From positions 1-64,000 of the forward strand of contig CAZBWV010000033.1 of NCBI GenBank assembly GCA_964495805.1: a stretch of DNA of 64,000 nt, read 5' to 3'. The stretch comes from JALXCH01 sp964495805 (GTDB taxonomy: Bacteria; Calditrichota; Calditrichia; RBG-13-44-9). Under the pieces are notes generated by a model that was not told the origin of the DNA, searched no databases, and worked only from the letters and a program-made list of their open reading frames with translations. Of this stretch, positions 44,547 to 53,480 are shown piece after piece. The translations under genes were made by a program, and so were the position numbers. Numbering within the stretch: position 1 is the stretch's first letter; each line of letters starts with the position of its first letter.

Positions 44547-45169
44547 GAGCGTTGCATCTGTTGGTTCACTTCCCGGGATATTTCATTCAAAATATTCTGA
44601 ATAATTTCCAGAGCCCCAGCGCGGATGTTTTTGTAAACTGCTACGGTGGAGATGTTTAACTGTTCGGCAATATGGCGGGGTGATGTTCCTTTTAACAGCG
44701 CATCCATAATCATCCAGCGATTCCGATTCCAGGAGCTAAGTTCGTGAGAGATTAGTGCCAGCGTCTGATTGGCCAGTTGCCAGTTTCCCTTCTCGGAAGC
44801 CAAATAAAACAAAGAGTCCGACTGTTTCAGGTACAGGATGCCTTCCCGACAAAGATGGAAAGCCGGTCCGTCCATCCCGATAGCCTGTTTGGGATTGATG
44901 GGGGTATCCAGCCGACCCATCGCTATGGCAAAACGAATCCGCTGCGGAAACACAGCCGTGAGCAGGTGAAAAATATCATGGAATAACCGATCGGCGGAAC
45001 GGTACACAGCCTGAAATTCATCGCCCAGGGTGATGGTGTACGGAGAAAGCAGGTCCGGATGTTCCCGATTGATTTCCGCCAGCGTCTCCTCCAGCTGGCG
45101 CTGAAAGGCCGAACGATTCAAAATTGAACGGGACTGTACCACATCGCCGATGAGAGTAAGGACTACCAT
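44543..45169 (-). CDS. satD: SatD family regulatory protein
   Basis: The protein has 208 residues. The N-terminal part (TLIGDVVQSRSILNRSAFQR, and SPYTITLGDEFQAVYRSADR) is the SatD domain, named after the acid-tolerance gene satD of streptococci. The C-terminal 60 residues contain a helix-turn-helix like sigma-70 region 4 (ISTVAVYKNIRAGALE). Two long direct repeats and a palindrome lie 25-90 bp upstream of the ATG, so autoregulation is likely. It is translationally coupled to the DUF3307-like gene. Confidence 0.85.
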   Translation of the reverse strand: MVVLTLIGDVVQSRSILNRSAFQRQLEETLAEINREHPDLLSPYTITLGDEFQAVYRSADRLFHDIFHLLTAVFPQRIRFAIAMGRLDTPINPKQAIGMDGPAFHLCREGILYLKQSDSLFYLASEKGNWQLANQTLALISHELSSWNRNRWMIMDALLKGTSPRHIAEQLNISTVAVYKNIRAGALEIIQNILNEISREVNQQMQRS

Positions 45170-45192
45170 AAACCATTCCAGTTTAAATACTC

Positions 45193-45261
45193 AAAAATTA
45201 ACTAATCCGGTTAATAACCGAATCGGTTAGAATCTCTAAAAATTAACTGCTACGGTTAATA
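45193..45261. promoter_or_regulatory. satD operator: two direct 24-bp repeats and a central palindrome
   Basis: AAAAATTAACT-N4-CGGTTAATA occurs twice (45193-45216 and 45238-45261, 21 of 24 identical), start to start 45 bp apart. Each copy contains the inverted half-sites TTAAC and GTTAA. Between them lies a perfect 15-bp palindrome TAACCGAATCGGTTA (45215-45229), with the same GGTTA half-site. The array sits just upstream of satD. Confidence 0.75.
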
Positions 45262-45403
45262 TACACAACGGCAGGGAAAAGATCAAGGAAAAATACCCGG
45301 GTTGGCGTTTTCCGGAAATAATCAGGAAACGTCCGGAGAAATGAATACCGGTAACAATCAGGAAGAGACCGATGATGATTGTTCTTCGAAAAACCTGGCC
45401 CGA

Positions 45404-45958
45404 TTATGCAGAATTGTACCGAAAATCCTGCTCAATGTCCCGAAAGCGGGGAAGCTTGCGGTCTTTTTCGGAAAGAATGGGATTTTGCACCGGCCATTCA
45501 ATCTGTAAATCCGGATCGTTCCAGATAATGCCCCGTTCATCCGGAGGGGAGTAGTAAGTGCTGCACTTGTATTCAAACTCCGCCACCTCGCTCAACACGC
45601 AGAAGCCATGGGCAAAACCAATGGGAATATACATCTGAAGCTTATTCTCGGCTGAGAGAATCTGGCCGTACCACTGACCGTAAGTAGGGGAGCCCACGCG
45701 CAAATCCACTGCCACATCGAACACTTTGCCCACCACCACGCGTACCAACTTAGCCTGCCCCGGATTCACCTGGTAGTGCAGTCCCCGCAGGGTGTTCTTT
45801 ACCGAACGGGAATGATTATCCTGCACAAACTGCGCATCGATGCCATGCTGGGCGTAGCGTTTATAATGGTAGCTTTCGAAAAAGAAACCGCGTTGATCCA
45901 CGAAAACGGTTGGTTCAATGACCAGAAGACCGGGAAGTTTTGTCTGGATGACTCGCAT
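45404..45958 (-). CDS. rmlC: dTDP-4-dehydrorhamnose 3,5-epimerase
   Basis: The protein has 184 residues from the ATG at 45958, preceded by AGAGGTG, which is the standard length. The cupin motifs DQRGFFFESYHYKRYAQHGI, QDNHSRSVKNTLRGLHYQ (with the catalytic His) and AHGFCVLSEVAEFEYKCS are intact, and YSPPDERGIIWNDP closes the active site. It acts in dTDP-L-rhamnose synthesis for surface polysaccharide. The rmlA/B/D partners are not in this window. It is divergent from the fatty-acid operon. Confidence 0.95.
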   Translation of the reverse strand: MRVIQTKLPGLLVIEPTVFVDQRGFFFESYHYKRYAQHGIDAQFVQDNHSRSVKNTLRGLHYQVNPGQAKLVRVVVGKVFDVAVDLRVGSPTYGQWYGQILSAENKLQMYIPIGFAHGFCVLSEVAEFEYKCSTYYSPPDERGIIWNDPDLQIEWPVQNPILSEKDRKLPRFRDIEQDFRYNSA

Positions 45959-46148
45959 GGCACCTCTGTTTTTTTTTGCGGAGAATTTTAACATATTTTG
46001 CGTTCCATGTAAAGCTGCGAAAATTTTTCCCGGATCGGGGAGAATAGCGATGAAAAACACATTGCGCATTGTGGAGAGGGAATCAATTTTGTGTCCTCTG
46101 AGCATTGTTGGCATCTAATTTCATAAATTTGGGCAAAGCATAAAAAAC

Positions 46149-46177
46149 TTGATTGTTTTTCGGCAGAGTTTTATATT
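46149..46177 (+). promoter_or_regulatory. Promoter of the DUF177-rpmF-plsX-fab operon
   Basis: TTGATT (46149-46154) and TATATT (46172-46177) are separated by the ideal 17 bases, 25 bp before the ATG at 46202. This is the best sigma-70-type promoter seen in the window. Confidence 0.6.
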
Positions 46178-46201
46178 TGGAGTTTGTAAATCAGGGTGAT
46201 T

Positions 46202-46711
46202 ATGAAAGTACAGATTTTGCATCTGGAAGATGGGGTTCATCATTATCGGGAGGTGATTCAGGGTGGATCGCTCCATTTTTACCGGGATGAGGTGTATCCC
46301 CATAATATTGAAGTGGAAGTGGAGCTGAATAAATTCGAAAAGAATATTACCTGTTCCATTGAACTTCATACAAAAGGTCATTATATTTGCGACCGTTGTT
46401 TGCGTGAGTATGAGCGGGATTACTCAGAGCATTTTCAGATATTGTTTCATTTAGGGCAGCGTGATCTGGAAACCGATGAGGATGATGTGGTGCTGTTATC
46501 GCCCGAGCAAGTGGAAGTGGACCTGAATCCGTATATTCAGGAGCATTTGATTCTGACGGTGCCCATGAAGATGCTGTGCCATGAGGATTGCAAAGGAATT
46601 TGTCCGGGATGCGGAGCGGATTTGAATACTGAACCGTGTACCTGTCATGTGGAACAAATTGATCCGCGCTGGGAAAAGCTGCGGGTATTGTTGAGTCATC
46701 AAAAATCGTAA
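46202..46711 (+). CDS. DUF177 (YceD) family protein
   Basis: The protein has 169 residues from the ATG at 46202 (GTG two codons upstream is possible). It has the zinc-type Cys pairs of the family: YICDRCLREYERDY near the middle and CKGICPGCGADLNTEPCTC at the C-terminus. In most bacteria the gene precedes rpmF and plsX and is implicated in 23S rRNA processing or ribosome assembly. Here it has exactly that position, 25 bp before rpmF. Confidence 0.9.
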   Translation: MKVQILHLEDGVHHYREVIQGGSLHFYRDEVYPHNIEVEVELNKFEKNITCSIELHTKGHYICDRCLREYERDYSEHFQILFHLGQRDLETDEDDVVLLSPEQVEVDLNPYIQEHLILTVPMKMLCHEDCKGICPGCGADLNTEPCTCHVEQIDPRWEKLRVLLSHQKS

Positions 46712-46736
46712 CATAAAAACAGGAGAAGACAACAAA

Positions 46737-46925
46737 ATGGCCAATCCGAAACGAAAAATTTCCAAGTCCAAACGGGATAAACGGCGTGCTTCCTGGATGC
46801 AGCAGTTGAGCAGTGCCAATTTATCCGTCTGTCCCAATTGCGGAGAGCCCAAATTACCTCATCGGGCTTGCCCCCATTGCGGTTACTATAACGGTCAGCA
46901 GGTCTTTGTTCCCACCGAATCTTAA
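46737..46925 (+). CDS. rpmF: 50S ribosomal protein L32
   Basis: The protein has 62 residues. The N-terminus (ANPKRKISKSKRDKRRASWM) is the conserved basic arm, and the Cys pairs CPNCGEPKLPHRAC and CPHCGYYNG form the zinc ribbon. It precedes plsX by 19 bases, the common arrangement in bacteria. Confidence 0.97.
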   Translation: MANPKRKISKSKRDKRRASWMQQLSSANLSVCPNCGEPKLPHRACPHCGYYNGQQVFVPTES

Positions 46926-46944
46926 TTTTCCCATGGGGTAATCG

Positions 46945-47946
46945 ATGCGTATTGCCATTGACGCAATGGGTGGAGACAACGCCCCCAAGGCACCGGTCGA
47001 GGGGGCACTTTTATTTGACAAAGAAACGGGTGGCAAACATCAGCTCATCCTGTTGGGCGACCGTGCGCTGCTGGAAAAGGAACTGGACCGTCATCATTTT
47101 CACCATCCGTTAAACATCCGTATTGTGCATACCACACAGGTTGTGGATATGCACGACCAGCCCACCCTGGCCCTTAAGCAAAAGAAAGATTCCTCCATGA
47201 TGCGTGGTTTGCAAATGCATCGGGATGGTGAAGCCGATGCATTTGTGAGTGCCGGAAATACCGGTGCGCAGATGGTGGGAAGTCTGTTTATCCTGGGGCG
47301 TATTGAGGGAGTCCAGCGTCCCGCAGTGGCCTCTTTTCTGCCCACCGAAGGGGGTGTGGTTCTGTTGATTGACGTGGGTGCCAATGTGGATTCCAAACCG
47401 CAACATTTGCTGCAGTTTGGTCTGATGGGTAGCATTTTTATTAACTATATTTACGGCATCGAAAACCCGCGGGTGGGATTGCTCAGCATCGGAGAAGAAA
47501 AGACCAAAGGAAACGACCTGGTGCTCAGCACTTATCCGCTGATGGTTGCCAAGATGCCCAATTTTATCGGGAATGTGGAAGGACGTGATATTTTACACGG
47601 CAAGGCAGATGTGATTGTCACGGATGGGTTTGTAGGGAATATTGTGTTGAAGTTTGCCGAAAGCGTGTTGGGTGTGTTTGGCCGAGCGTTTAAAGCCAGC
47701 GTGGGGAGAAATCTTTTCTCCTTGCTGGGTGCTTTTCTGGTTCGCCATGCCTTCAGAGAGATGAAAAGCAGTTTCGATTATCAGGAATATGGGGGAGTTC
47801 CGTTGTTGGGAGTGAATGGCATCTCCATCATCAGTCATGGACGCAGCACCGCCCATGCGTTTAAAAATGCCGTTCGGGTAGCGGTGGAGATGAGTGAGAA
47901 GAAAGTGAATCAGCATATTTATGAGGAATTAAAAAAGAGGGGATAA
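46945..47946 (+). CDS. plsX: Phosphate acyltransferase PlsX
   Basis: The protein has 333 residues, the family length. It makes acyl-phosphate from acyl-ACP for phospholipid synthesis. Motifs are IAIDAMGGDNAPKAPVEGAL at the N-terminus, DAFVSAGNTGAQMVGSLFIL, and IVTDGFVGNIVLKFAESVLG. GGGGTAATCG precedes the ATG. fabH follows after two bases. Confidence 0.97.
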   Translation: MRIAIDAMGGDNAPKAPVEGALLFDKETGGKHQLILLGDRALLEKELDRHHFHHPLNIRIVHTTQVVDMHDQPTLALKQKKDSSMMRGLQMHRDGEADAFVSAGNTGAQMVGSLFILGRIEGVQRPAVASFLPTEGGVVLLIDVGANVDSKPQHLLQFGLMGSIFINYIYGIENPRVGLLSIGEEKTKGNDLVLSTYPLMVAKMPNFIGNVEGRDILHGKADVIVTDGFVGNIVLKFAESVLGVFGRAFKASVGRNLFSLLGAFLVRHAFREMKSSFDYQEYGGVPLLGVNGISIISHGRSTAHAFKNAVRVAVEMSEKKVNQHIYEELKKRG

Positions 47947-47948
47947 GC

Positions 47949-48941
47949 ATGAGTTATCGGGCGAAAATTACCGGTGTGGGACATTACGTACCACCGAAAG
48001 TTCTTACCAACAAAGACCTTGAAAAGATGGTGGATACCAATGACGAATGGATCGTTTCCCGGACGGGCATCCGCGAACGGCACATCCTGGAGGATGGAAA
48101 GGCTTCTTCTTATATGGGGAAGTACGCTGCCATGCGCGCCCTGGAAGAAGCAGGAGTTAAACCGGAAGAACTGGACTTGATTGTGGTGGCAACGGTTACC
48201 CCGGATATGATGTTTCCCAACACCGCTTGTTTAATTCAGGAGGAAATTGGTGCGAAAAACGCCTGGGGGGTGGATGTAAACGGAGCCTGCACCGGTTTTA
48301 TTTATGCCACAGCCATGGCTTCTCAGTTTATCGAAAGTGGTCGGTACCAGAAAGTGCTGGTGGTAGGCACCGATAAAATGAGCGCCATCACCGATTACAC
48401 CGATCGCAATACCTGTGTGCTGTTTGGGGATGCCGCCGGTGCCATCGTACTGGAACGTTCGGATGACCCCAATCTGGGAATCATCGATCACATTCTCAAG
48501 AGTGACGGCTCCGGTGGAAAGTATTTGTACATGCTGGGTGGCGGTAGTTTGCATCCTGCCACACACGAAACCGTGGATAAAAAAATGCACTATATTTATC
48601 AGGACGGGCGAACGGTGTTCAAATTTGCCGTTCAGGGGATGGCAGACATCACCGAGGAAATCATCAAAAAACACAATATAAAATCCGAAGAAGTCAAGCT
48701 TTTCATTCCCCATCAGGCCAACCAGAGAATTATTGATGCAGCAGCCAAACGGGTAAATCTAAAACCGGAGCAGGTAATGATTAACATCGACAAATACGGC
48801 AATACCACCGCCGCAACCATTCCGCTGGCTCTTTCCGAAGCCTATCTGGACGGAAAGCTGGAAAAAGGCGATGTGGTGATTTTTGCCGCTTTCGGTGCCG
48901 GATTTACCTGGGGAAGCATGCTGCTTCGCTGGGCTATATAA
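47949..48941 (+). CDS. fabH: 3-oxoacyl-ACP synthase III
   Basis: The protein has 330 residues. It condenses acetyl-CoA with malonyl-ACP to start fatty-acid chains. The catalytic triad is visible: Cys in DVNGACTGFIYATAMA, His in FIPHQANQRIIDAA and Asn in KYGNTTAATIPLALSE. AGAGGGGATAAGC precedes the ATG. It is two bases from plsX; a 146-bp gap with two AGGTCGATAG copies (near 49030 and 49062) separates it from fabD. Confidence 0.97.
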   Translation: MSYRAKITGVGHYVPPKVLTNKDLEKMVDTNDEWIVSRTGIRERHILEDGKASSYMGKYAAMRALEEAGVKPEELDLIVVATVTPDMMFPNTACLIQEEIGAKNAWGVDVNGACTGFIYATAMASQFIESGRYQKVLVVGTDKMSAITDYTDRNTCVLFGDAAGAIVLERSDDPNLGIIDHILKSDGSGGKYLYMLGGGSLHPATHETVDKKMHYIYQDGRTVFKFAVQGMADITEEIIKKHNIKSEEVKLFIPHQANQRIIDAAAKRVNLKPEQVMINIDKYGNTTAATIPLALSEAYLDGKLEKGDVVIFAAFGAGFTWGSMLLRWAI

Positions 48942-49087
48942 ACCAAAAATCCCCATATTCAGGAAAAACGGTTGCAATTAGAGAAAAAAGTCATAAATTA
49001 TTGCAAATTTTTTTGACCAGGGATGGACTGAGGTCGATAGATGTTGAAGTTCAAAATGTTTAAGGTCGATAGGAACGGAGTAACGAT

Positions 49088-50014
49088 ATGAGTCTGGCAT
49101 TTGTGTTTCCGGGGCAGGGATCTCAGTATGTGGGAATGGGCAAGGATTTGTATGAGCAATTTCCCGAAGCACGGGAGTTGTTCGACCGCGCCGAGAGCAT
49201 TCTGGATTTTCCCCTGAAACAGATTGCCTTTGAAGGTCCGGAAGAAACCCTGAAACAAACGCGTTACACCCAACCTGCCATTTTTGTACATAGCATGGCG
49301 GTACTTGGTTGGTTAAATCGACGGGGAATTCAACCGGTAGCGGTGGCCGGGCATAGTCTGGGGGAATACTCTGCAGTGGTGGCTGCCGGTGCATTACCGT
49401 TTGAGGAGGCTCTGAAACTGGTTGCTCTGCGCGGAGAACTCATGCAGCAATCCGGACAAAACAATCCGGGAACCATGGCTGCAATTATTGGTTTGCCCGA
49501 TGATGTGGTCAGGGAAATTTGCCAGACTGCCTCGCAAACTGCGCTGGTGGTACCGGCCAATTTTAATTCCCCCGGTCAGGTGGTCATCTCCGGAACGGTG
49601 GACGGGGTGCATCGGGCGATGGAACTGGCCCGAGAACGCAAAGCCCGAATGGTAACAGAACTGACCGTGAGCGGTGCATTCCACTCTCCCTTAATGAAGG
49701 AAGCGTTAACCGGTCTGGAAAACGCGCTGAATCAGGCTCCGTTTATCGATAGCAAAATTCCGGTGTACACCAATGTGACCGCTTCACCGGTACACAAGGC
49801 GGAAGAATTCCGTACCATGTTAAAAAAACAGTTGCTATCTCCGGTATTATGGGAAGATATTGTACGCAACATGATCCAGGATGGTGTGAATCAATTCTAC
49901 GAAGTGGGACCTTCACGAGTATTATGTGGTTTGAGCCGTCGCATCGAGCGGAAAGTACCCTGCTTACCGCTGGGTAAAACAGAAGATTTTCAAGCGCTGG
50001 AGGATTCAGTATGA
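49088..50014 (+). CDS. fabD: Malonyl-CoA:ACP transacylase
   Basis: The protein has 308 residues. The nucleophile motif GHSLGEYSAV, the oxyanion GQGSQYVGMG near the N-terminus, and the catalytic His in SGAFHSPLM are present. The stop overlaps fabG by four bases (ATGA). CGGAGTAACGAT precedes the ATG. Confidence 0.97.
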   Translation: MSLAFVFPGQGSQYVGMGKDLYEQFPEARELFDRAESILDFPLKQIAFEGPEETLKQTRYTQPAIFVHSMAVLGWLNRRGIQPVAVAGHSLGEYSAVVAAGALPFEEALKLVALRGELMQQSGQNNPGTMAAIIGLPDDVVREICQTASQTALVVPANFNSPGQVVISGTVDGVHRAMELARERKARMVTELTVSGAFHSPLMKEALTGLENALNQAPFIDSKIPVYTNVTASPVHKAEEFRTMLKKQLLSPVLWEDIVRNMIQDGVNQFYEVGPSRVLCGLSRRIERKVPCLPLGKTEDFQALEDSV

Positions 50015-50754
50015 GTGATTTTCAGGGGAAAGTAGTGGTGGTAACCGGTTCCACCCGGGGAATTGGCGCCGAAATTGCCCGACAGTTTGCTCATCGGGGT
50101 GCCAGTGTGGTGGTTAGTGGCCGAAACCAGGAAAAATTGCAGGAAATGGAGAGAGAACTGAAGGAAATCGGAGTGCCGGTTTTAGCGGTGGCTGCGGATG
50201 TGGGAAAGGCAGATCAGGCACAGAATCTGATTCAACAGGCTATTCAGACGTTTGGGCGGGTGGATGTACTGGTCAACAATGCCGGAATTACCCGGGATAA
50301 TCTGCTCATGCGCATGAAGGAAGAAGAGTGGGATCAGGTGATCGAAACCAATCTGAAAGGGACTTTTAATTGCATTAAAGCAGTTACCCGGCAGATGATG
50401 AAACAACGTTCCGGACGGATCATCAACATCACTTCGGTGGTGGGGCAGATGGGCAATGCCGGTCAGGCCAACTATGCCGCCTCAAAGGCAGGAATCATCG
50501 GACTAACCAAGTCGGTGGCAAAGGAACTGGCCTCCCGCAACATCACCTGCAATGCGGTGGCGCCCGGATTTATCGAGACGGATATGACGGCGGTGCTGGG
50601 AGAAAATGTTAAGGAATCCCTGCAGGCGCAAATTCCCCTGGGACGTCTGGGAACGGTAAGCGACGTGGCAAAGGTGGTTTGCTTCCTGGCCAGCGAAGAC
50701 GCCGCCTATATCACCGGCCAGGTCATTAACGTGGATGGCGGAATGGTGATGTAA
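50011..50754 (+). CDS. fabG: 3-oxoacyl-ACP reductase
   Basis: The protein has 247 residues. It is a short-chain dehydrogenase with the NADP site VTGSTRGIGAEIARQFAHRG, the NNAGITRDNLL segment and the catalytic YAASKAG. It reduces 3-oxoacyl-ACP in the elongation cycle. It overlaps fabD by four bases and ends 95 bp before acpP. Confidence 0.97.
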   Translation: MSDFQGKVVVVTGSTRGIGAEIARQFAHRGASVVVSGRNQEKLQEMERELKEIGVPVLAVAADVGKADQAQNLIQQAIQTFGRVDVLVNNAGITRDNLLMRMKEEEWDQVIETNLKGTFNCIKAVTRQMMKQRSGRIINITSVVGQMGNAGQANYAASKAGIIGLTKSVAKELASRNITCNAVAPGFIETDMTAVLGENVKESLQAQIPLGRLGTVSDVAKVVCFLASEDAAYITGQVINVDGGMVM

Positions 50755-50849
50755 ATTGGTGAAAAAGGAATCGATGGGAAAAGAATTCATCAAATTTAAA
50801 AACTTAACTAAAAATTTTACCAGGGTCATCATAACACATAGGAGGAGTT

Positions 50850-51092
50850 ATGTCGTTAGAAGAAAAAGTGAAAGAAATCATCGTGGATAAGCTGGGGGTT
50901 GATCCGGAAAAGGTGAAACCGGAAGCTCATTTCATCGACGATCTGGGTGCCGATTCGCTGGATACGGTGGAATTGGTCATGGCATTCGAAGAGGAGTTTG
51001 ATGTGGAAATTCCCGATGAGGATGCCCAGGACATTACCACCGTGCAGGCAGCCATCGATTATTTGAACAAAAAGCTGCAAGCATCCGAATAA
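50850..51092 (+). CDS. acpP: Acyl carrier protein
   Basis: The protein has 80 residues. The phosphopantetheine serine lies in DDLGADSLDTVELVMAFEEE. AGGAGGAG precedes the ATG. A hairpin follows downstream (51116-51148) before fabF. Confidence 0.98.
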   Translation: MSLEEKVKEIIVDKLGVDPEKVKPEAHFIDDLGADSLDTVELVMAFEEEFDVEIPDEDAQDITTVQAAIDYLNKKLQASE

Positions 51093-51115
51093 GGGGTTAT
51101 ATAGGGGATGTAAGT

Positions 51116-51148
51116 GGTGCCCAATCGTTTTTTAACGATCCGGGCACC
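51116..51148 (+). terminator. Hairpin between acpP and fabF (partial terminator or processing site)
   Basis: Outer stem GGTGCCC/GGGCACC (51116-51122 with 51142-51148) and inner stem ATCGTT/AACGAT are followed by only a short T run (GCTTTGTTG). It could reduce read-through so that acpP exceeds fabF, or be an RNA processing stem. Confidence 0.5.
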
Positions 51149-51215
51149 GCTTTGTTGTGGAATCGGTAGTGTTTTTTGTGAGTGGAGATTATCTGGTGTG
51201 AGTTTCCGGGAATTC

Positions 51216-51274
51216 TGAATTATGAATCTTGTTTGAAACAGAACTTGAACTAATCGAGCAGGGTTCATAATTCA
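51216..51274. repeat. Inverted repeat upstream of fabF
   Basis: A perfect 11-bp inverted repeat, TGAATTATGAA (51216-51226) and TTCATAATTCA (51264-51274), with 37 bases between. It lies 36 bp before the fabF start. It may be an operator or a decayed AT-rich repeat. Confidence 0.4.
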
Positions 51275-51309
51275 AAATTTTTGAATTCAACATTAAAATG
51301 AGGTAAAGT

Positions 51310-52548
51310 ATGGGGCGCAGAGTTGTCATCACCGGTCTGGGAGCCGTTACGCCTTTAGGGAATACGGTGGGGGAGTTCTGGAAGGCTTTGGTGGAGGGAA
51401 AGAGTGGTATCGATTATATTACCCATTTTGATACAAGCAATCACACAACCAAATTTGCCGGGGAAGTGAAAAACTTCAGCACCGAGGGTGTCATCGATCC
51501 CCGGGAGCTGAAGCGGCTGGATCTGTATGTGCAATATGCTCTGGTCGCTGCCGCCGAAGCGGTTGCCGATGCGGGAGTGGATTTTGACAAAGAAGACCGC
51601 GATCGGGTCGGGGTGATTGTTGGGTCGGGAATCGGCGGATTGCTTTCGTTCGAGAATGAGCATACCAAGATGATTGAGAAGGGACCGCGGCGCATCAGTC
51701 CCTTTTTCATTCCCCAGATGATTATCGACATTGCCGCTGGCCATATTTCCATGAAATACAATCTAAAAGGGCCCAATTACGCAGTGGTGTCCGCCTGTGC
51801 TACTGCCTCCCATGCCATCGGAAGTGCTTTCCGTGCCATTCAGTATGGCGATGCGGATATCATGGTTACCGGCGGAGCTGAAGCTGCGATCAGTCCCATG
51901 GGAGTAGCAGGGTTTAATTCCATGAAAGCGCTCTCCACCCGCAACGACAATCCCCAGGCAGCCAGCCGTCCGTTCGAAAAGAATCGGGATGGCTTCGTCA
52001 TGGGCGAGGGAGCAGGCATCATCATTCTGGAGGAACTGGAACATGCCCGGAAACGCGGAGCAAAAATCTACGGCGAAATGCGCGGTATCGGGTTTACTGC
52101 TGACGCTTATCATATTACCGCGCCCGCACCCGGTGGGGAAGGGGCAGCCCGGGCGATGCGCGCCGCCATGCGCGACGGCGGTCTGACCATCGACCAGGTG
52201 GATTATATCAATGCCCATGGAACCTCCACTCCGGCAAACGATAAAAACGAAACCATTGCCATCAAAACGGTATTTGGCGAAAGGGCATACCAGATCAATG
52301 TCAGTTCCACCAAATCCATGACCGGCCATCTGTTAGGGGCTGCGGGAGCAGTGGAATTTATCGCCTCAGTGCTGGCGATTCAAAACGGGATCATTCCGCC
52401 CACTATCAATTATGAAGAACCCGATCCCGAGTGCGATTTGAATTACACGCCCAATCAGGCAGTGGAAAAAAAGATTTATGCAGCATTAAGCAACACCTTT
52501 GGTTTTGGCGGACATAACGCCGTTCTGGCTGTGAGCCGATACGAATAA
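51310..52548 (+). CDS. fabF: 3-oxoacyl-ACP synthase II
   Basis: The protein has 412 residues. The catalytic Cys is in VSACATASHAIGSAFR, and the two His residues are in NAHGTSTPANDKNE and KSMTGHLLGAAGAVE. The site GAGGTAAAG precedes the ATG. It extends acyl chains with malonyl-ACP. A 137-bp gap with a large inverted repeat (52549-52609) follows before rnc. Confidence 0.97.
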   Translation: MGRRVVITGLGAVTPLGNTVGEFWKALVEGKSGIDYITHFDTSNHTTKFAGEVKNFSTEGVIDPRELKRLDLYVQYALVAAAEAVADAGVDFDKEDRDRVGVIVGSGIGGLLSFENEHTKMIEKGPRRISPFFIPQMIIDIAAGHISMKYNLKGPNYAVVSACATASHAIGSAFRAIQYGDADIMVTGGAEAAISPMGVAGFNSMKALSTRNDNPQAASRPFEKNRDGFVMGEGAGIIILEELEHARKRGAKIYGEMRGIGFTADAYHITAPAPGGEGAARAMRAAMRDGGLTIDQVDYINAHGTSTPANDKNETIAIKTVFGERAYQINVSSTKSMTGHLLGAAGAVEFIASVLAIQNGIIPPTINYEEPDPECDLNYTPNQAVEKKIYAALSNTFGFGGHNAVLAVSRYE

Positions 52549-52609
52549 CCCAACCGCTTTGTCCGGTGTACGAAAACTGCTGCGGGTGATGAGTCAAAGA
52601 TCGGTTGGG
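52549..52609. repeat. Inverted repeat between fabF and rnc
   Basis: CCCAACCG (52549-52556) and CGGTTGGG (52602-52609) form 8-bp arms with a 45-base spacer, followed by ATGTTTTAAG. It might be a weak terminator or an RNase III processing stem. Confidence 0.35.
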
Positions 52610-52685
52610 ATGTTTTAAGGGCAGGCGGGAAAGCTCCCGGTAGATTTTTGGGGAGAAATTCGAAAACGTTCTTAGATTAAATTGA

Positions 52686-53480
52686 TTGAGCGCCTTGTTT
52701 AAGAAAATTTTCCCATTTAGTAAAAAGCGAAAACAGCCGGTGCAAAAGGATGACCGGCCTATTCCCATGGAACACCTGGTGGAGGAGTTCCAGAAAAAAT
52801 TTCAGATGACATTTCGCGACCCGTCGTTGATTATTACAGCCCTGAAACACCGTTCCTACCTGAACGTCTCCAACGAAGACCGAACTGCTTCTAACGAACG
52901 GCTGGAGTTCCTGGGCGATGCTGTGCTGGATCTGGTGGTGACGCACTATCTGTACATCCGCTTTCCCAAACGAACCGAAGGGCAACTCTCCAAAATTAAA
53001 TCTATTCTGGTGAGCAAGGCCGTACTGGCCGAAATTGCTCAAAATCTTTCCCTGGGGAAAATGCTATTGCTCAACCGGGGCGAAGAAAAAACCGGCGGAC
53101 GACACCGCCAGAGCATCCTGGCCGATACCATGGAAGCCATCATTGGTGCCATTTATCTGGACAGGGGATTGGACGAAGCCAGCCAATTTATCCATCGACA
53201 TCTGCTCAGTCGGTTTAAGTCCATTATGCAGCGGGAATTGTACCGCAATTATAAAAGCATTTTACTGGAGTATGCCCAGAGCCGGGGCAACAAACTGCCT
53301 GAGTATCGGGTGATGAAAGAGCTGGGCCCGGATCATGACAAGGAATTTGTTATAGCTGTGTTCCTGAATGGGAAAAAAGTGGGCGAAGGAGTGGGAAAGA
53401 GCAAGAAGACCGCTGAACAGGAAGCCGCCAAAATGGCTGTACAAAAACTGGGGATTAATCCATCTCTGCTGGTGGATTGA
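52686..53480 (+). CDS. rnc: Ribonuclease III
   Basis: The protein has 264 residues. The catalytic motif NERLEFLGDAVLDLVV lies at about 72-87, with the second acidic region DTMEAIIGAIYLDRG, and a C-terminal double-stranded-RNA-binding domain (about 190-260, KKVGEGVGKSKKTAEQEAAK). The start is uncertain: TTG at 52686 gives a basic N-terminal extension, ATG at 52767 gives a core-length protein; neither has a strong ribosome binding site. It ends the fatty-acid operon. Confidence 0.95.
   Translation: MSALFKKIFPFSKKRKQPVQKDDRPIPMEHLVEEFQKKFQMTFRDPSLIITALKHRSYLNVSNEDRTASNERLEFLGDAVLDLVVTHYLYIRFPKRTEGQLSKIKSILVSKAVLAEIAQNLSLGKMLLLNRGEEKTGGRHRQSILADTMEAIIGAIYLDRGLDEASQFIHRHLLSRFKSIMQRELYRNYKSILLEYAQSRGNKLPEYRVMKELGPDHDKEFVIAVFLNGKKVGEGVGKSKKTAEQEAAKMAVQKLGINPSLLVD

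Noticed and set aside
51763..52329. Long - strand frame inside fabF
   Set aside because: It is an antisense shadow of a fully conserved + strand gene, with no start signal or domain.
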